Translations under genes and position numbers: made by a program
Assembly: GCA_013204355.1 (NCBI GenBank)
Contig: JABMOA010000046.1
Coordinates: forward strand, 1-5,026
Direction: 5' to 3'
Source: Candidatus Woesearchaeota archaeon
Lineage (GTDB): Archaea > Nanobdellota > Nanobdellia > Woesearchaeales > GW2011-AR9
Length of the DNA: 5,026 nt
Notes under the pieces: model-generated
The model's input: the letters and a program-made list of their open reading frames with translations, nothing else
What the model was told of the DNA's origin: nothing
Database searches by the model: none
Part shown: positions 4,234-5,026 of the stretch, piece by piece
Layout of the letters: each line of letters opens with the position of its first letter
How positions within the stretch are numbered: position 1 is the first letter of the stretch

Positions 4234-4434
4234 AGAATATTGTCCGAAACAGATGGATGTTCAGGAGAACAAGTAGATTCACATGTCTAAAAATACCCCG
4301 CCTTTAAAAAAATGATTTCTTAGAAAGAGAAACCTGCAATGATCATCATATTGGCAATCAGTCTTTTTGAATAACCAGGCGTGGTCTGATTTTCATTTGG
4401 GAATTATAAAGGACGTTTCGCATCGTTTTTAATG

Positions 4435-4448
4435 TATTATTAATAATA
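4435..4448. repeat. 14-base perfect palindrome TATTATTAATAATA
   Basis: Perfect AT-only palindrome about 80 bases before the membrane protein gene and about 25-30 bases downstream of the ATTATAAAG element. It could be an operator, a transcript-start region, or a weak hairpin in the leader. Confidence 0.35.
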
Positions 4449-4458
4449 GTATTAGCGT

Positions 4459-4468
4459 GGCTTTATCT
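4459..4468 (+). promoter_or_regulatory. Candidate TATA element of the membrane protein gene
   Basis: GCTTTATCTA would place a transcript start near 4488-4493, giving a leader of about 25-35 bases that includes the Shine-Dalgarno site at 4504-4510. The ATTATAAAG at about 4403-4411 is a better TATA match but implies a leader near 80-90 bases. Confidence 0.3.
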
Positions 4469-4503
4469 ATCTGGGAAGGGCTTATGATTAATGTATAACA
4501 AAC

Positions 4504-4510
4504 GAGGTGA
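4504..4510 (+). promoter_or_regulatory. Strong Shine-Dalgarno site GAGGTGA
   Basis: GAGGTGA is a seven-base match to the complement of the archaeal 16S 3' tail, the strongest in the window. It is 6 bases before an ATA at 4517, 9 before a TTA at 4520 and 15 before the TTG at 4526. This decides the frame and raises the question of which start codon is used. Confidence 0.7.
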
Positions 4511-4525
4511 CCTATCATATTAGAA

Positions 4526-4801
4526 TTGGTAGGCGGTATTATCTCAATCGTCGTGGGCGTCATAATGTTAATTATTGGCGGTTCGATCATTAACACGATT
4601 ACAACCTCTGGCAGTATTGGTGATTGCAATGCCCAGGATTATAATGGTGATGGGGTTGTAAATGCAACTGACCAAACAGAACCCGCATACGTTAGTTGTG
4701 ATAGTACAAAGAATAACGGATACACAATCCTCAACATCATAAGTATAATGATGGTGATCGGCGGTGTAGTAATGTCCGTTCGTGGCTTTGCTGCTGGATA
4801 A
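4526..4801 (+). CDS. Two-helix membrane protein with a dockerin-type calcium loop; possible spindle-shaped-virus coat protein
   Basis: This is a 91-residue protein from a TTG start; the reading frame is open upstream only to 4511. A hydrophobic helix (about 3-25, GGIISIVVGVIMLIIGG) and a second one (about 66-85, ILNIISIMMVIGGVVMS) enclose a polar loop. The loop contains DYNGDGVVNATD (38-49), an EF-hand/dockerin-type Ca2+ loop with acids or Asn at positions 1, 3, 5 and 12 and Gly at 6. C34 and C58 could form a disulphide across the loop. N46-A-T48 is an N-glycosylation sequon. The very short basic tail (R86) suggests both ends lie inside the cell. Strong Shine-Dalgarno and terminator signals, and a G+C content visibly higher than its neighbours, suggest high expression. 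Size and helix-loop-helix layout match coat proteins of fusellovirus-type and other spindle-shaped archaeal viruses; a cell-surface or pilin-like membrane protein is the alternative. Confidence 0.65.
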   Translation: MVGGIISIVVGVIMLIIGGSIINTITTSGSIGDCNAQDYNGDGVVNATDQTEPAYVSCDSTKNNGYTILNIISIMMVIGGVVMSVRGFAAG

Positions 4802-4816
4802 TCCATAAGCAAGCCC

Positions 4817-4836
4817 TTTTTTCTTTTTTTTTATTT
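4817..4836 (+). terminator. Strong poly-T terminator of the membrane protein gene
   Basis: Six T, one C, nine T, then ATTT begin 16 bases after the stop codon, without a stem. This is the form of efficient archaeal intrinsic terminators. It is the longest T-tract in the window, consistent with a highly transcribed gene. Confidence 0.7.
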
Positions 4837-4860
4837 AATTAGTAATGTTGATCGAGTATT

Positions 4861-4886
4861 TTTTTAATTAAAAACTAGAAAAAAGA
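4861..4886 (-). terminator. Terminator of the 30-residue zinc-ribbon ORF, with palindrome
   Basis: On the minus strand a T-rich run (TTTTTTCTAGTTTTTAATT) follows the stop at 4901 by about 15 bases. It includes TTTTTAATTAAAAA (4861-4874), a perfect palindrome that supplies T-tracts in both directions, so it may act as a backup terminator for the plus-strand gene as well. Confidence 0.5.
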
Positions 4887-4900
4887 ACAGTTTAGCGTTC

Positions 4901-4993
4901 TTATTCTCCGCAGTATGGACAGTTACAGTCACAATAAAGCAGGGCAACACCACATGTTCTACATTTTGTATATTCTGCAAAGCTATCGTTCAT
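4901..4993 (-). CDS. 30-residue double-knuckle zinc-ribbon microprotein (start may lie further upstream)
   Basis: On the minus strand, ATG at 4993 to TAA at 4903-4901 encodes 30 residues with six cysteines: C11-x2-C14, then C21-x-C23-x-C25-x2-C28 (CDCNCPYCG). C11/C14 with C25/C28 form a textbook minimal zinc ribbon, with CxCxC residues as possible alternates. The frame stays open to the window edge (GTG at 5026), so the true start could be upstream and the product longer. The gene converges on the membrane protein gene, each with its own T-rich terminator between them. The knuckles are typical of small archaeal nucleic-acid- or protein-binding zinc proteins. Density and spacing of cysteines make a chance frame unlikely despite the length. 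Confidence 0.55.
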   Translation of the reverse strand: MNDSFAEYTKCRTCGVALLYCDCNCPYCGE

Positions 4994-5026
4994 GATATTG
5001 TCATGTATAATTATTTGATAAATCAC

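Larger units (their letters stand above)
4096..4500. other. Gene-poor stretch with repeats and TATA-like sites
   Basis: I find no frame longer than about 20 codons with coding character on either strand. The stretch holds a CTTTCGAAAG palindrome (4114-4123), the 29-base tandem repeat (4176-4233), a degenerate third inverted repeat (4246-4261), TATA-like TTTAAAAAAA (about 4312-4321) and ATTATAAAG (about 4403-4411), and a TATTATTAATAATA palindrome (4435-4448). It may be the control region of the membrane protein gene, an untranslated RNA gene or a replication origin. Confidence 0.5.

Noticed and set aside
4176..4261. CRISPR array
   Set aside because: The repeats are directly adjacent with no spacers, there are only two units plus a degenerate site, and no cas gene is present.
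4429..4629. 66-codon frame on the minus strand
   Set aside because: Antisense to the membrane protein gene and its leader; Ile/Pro/Thr-rich product mirrors the Gly/Ile/Val codons opposite.
1..5026. tRNA, rRNA or tRNA-type att site
   Set aside because: No T-loop GTTCRA plus acceptor-stem arrangement or rRNA-like block was found by eye on either strand.

Overview
This is an AT-rich window (about one third G+C by eye). It looks archaeal, most likely from an ammonia-oxidising thaumarchaeon (Nitrososphaerota, Nitrosopumilus-like). The grounds are TATA-type elements about 22-27 bases before ATG codons (leaderless style), two clear GGTG-type Shine-Dalgarno sites, poly-T terminators without stems, and many very small Cys-rich proteins. 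The lineage is an inference from style; no rRNA, tRNA or ribosomal protein gene is present to fix it.

Layout: 1-923 (+) is the C-terminal part of a gene that enters from the left, best read as the target-recognition end of an N6-adenine DNA methylase or type IIG restriction-modification enzyme. 1007-1530 (+) carries a possible micro-ORF coupled by ATGA to a RusA-family Holliday-junction-resolvase-like gene. 1580-1726 (+) is a 48-residue helical microprotein. 1805-2320 (-) is a GIY-YIG nuclease with all main catalytic positions, flanked by an exact 14-base direct repeat. 2474-2897 (+) holds two small Cys-rich proteins. An 87-base intergenic module occurs twice (2901-2987 and 3706-3792, 69/87 identical, mostly transitions). 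Between the copies lie a 48-residue ORF (+) and a two-gene leftward operon (3638-3164) of a 58-residue protein and a one-TPR protein.

The right-hand part has another Cys-containing small protein (3857-4024), then about 420 bases without a convincing gene. That stretch contains a tandem 29-base repeat built on GAAACA-N4-TGTTTC inverted repeats, and several TATA-like sites. It ends at a strong Shine-Dalgarno site and a 91-residue protein with two hydrophobic helices around a loop bearing a dockerin/EF-hand-type calcium site. A strong poly-T terminator follows, facing the terminator of a 30-residue zinc-ribbon-like ORF on the minus strand.

Taken together (DNA-modification enzyme, RusA-like nuclease, GIY-YIG nuclease, small zinc-binding proteins, and a two-helix membrane protein with the architecture of spindle-shaped-virus coat proteins), the window resembles an accessory region, possibly an integrated virus or plasmid remnant. 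No integrase, att site, replication protein or packaging ATPase is visible, so the mobile-element reading is a hypothesis.
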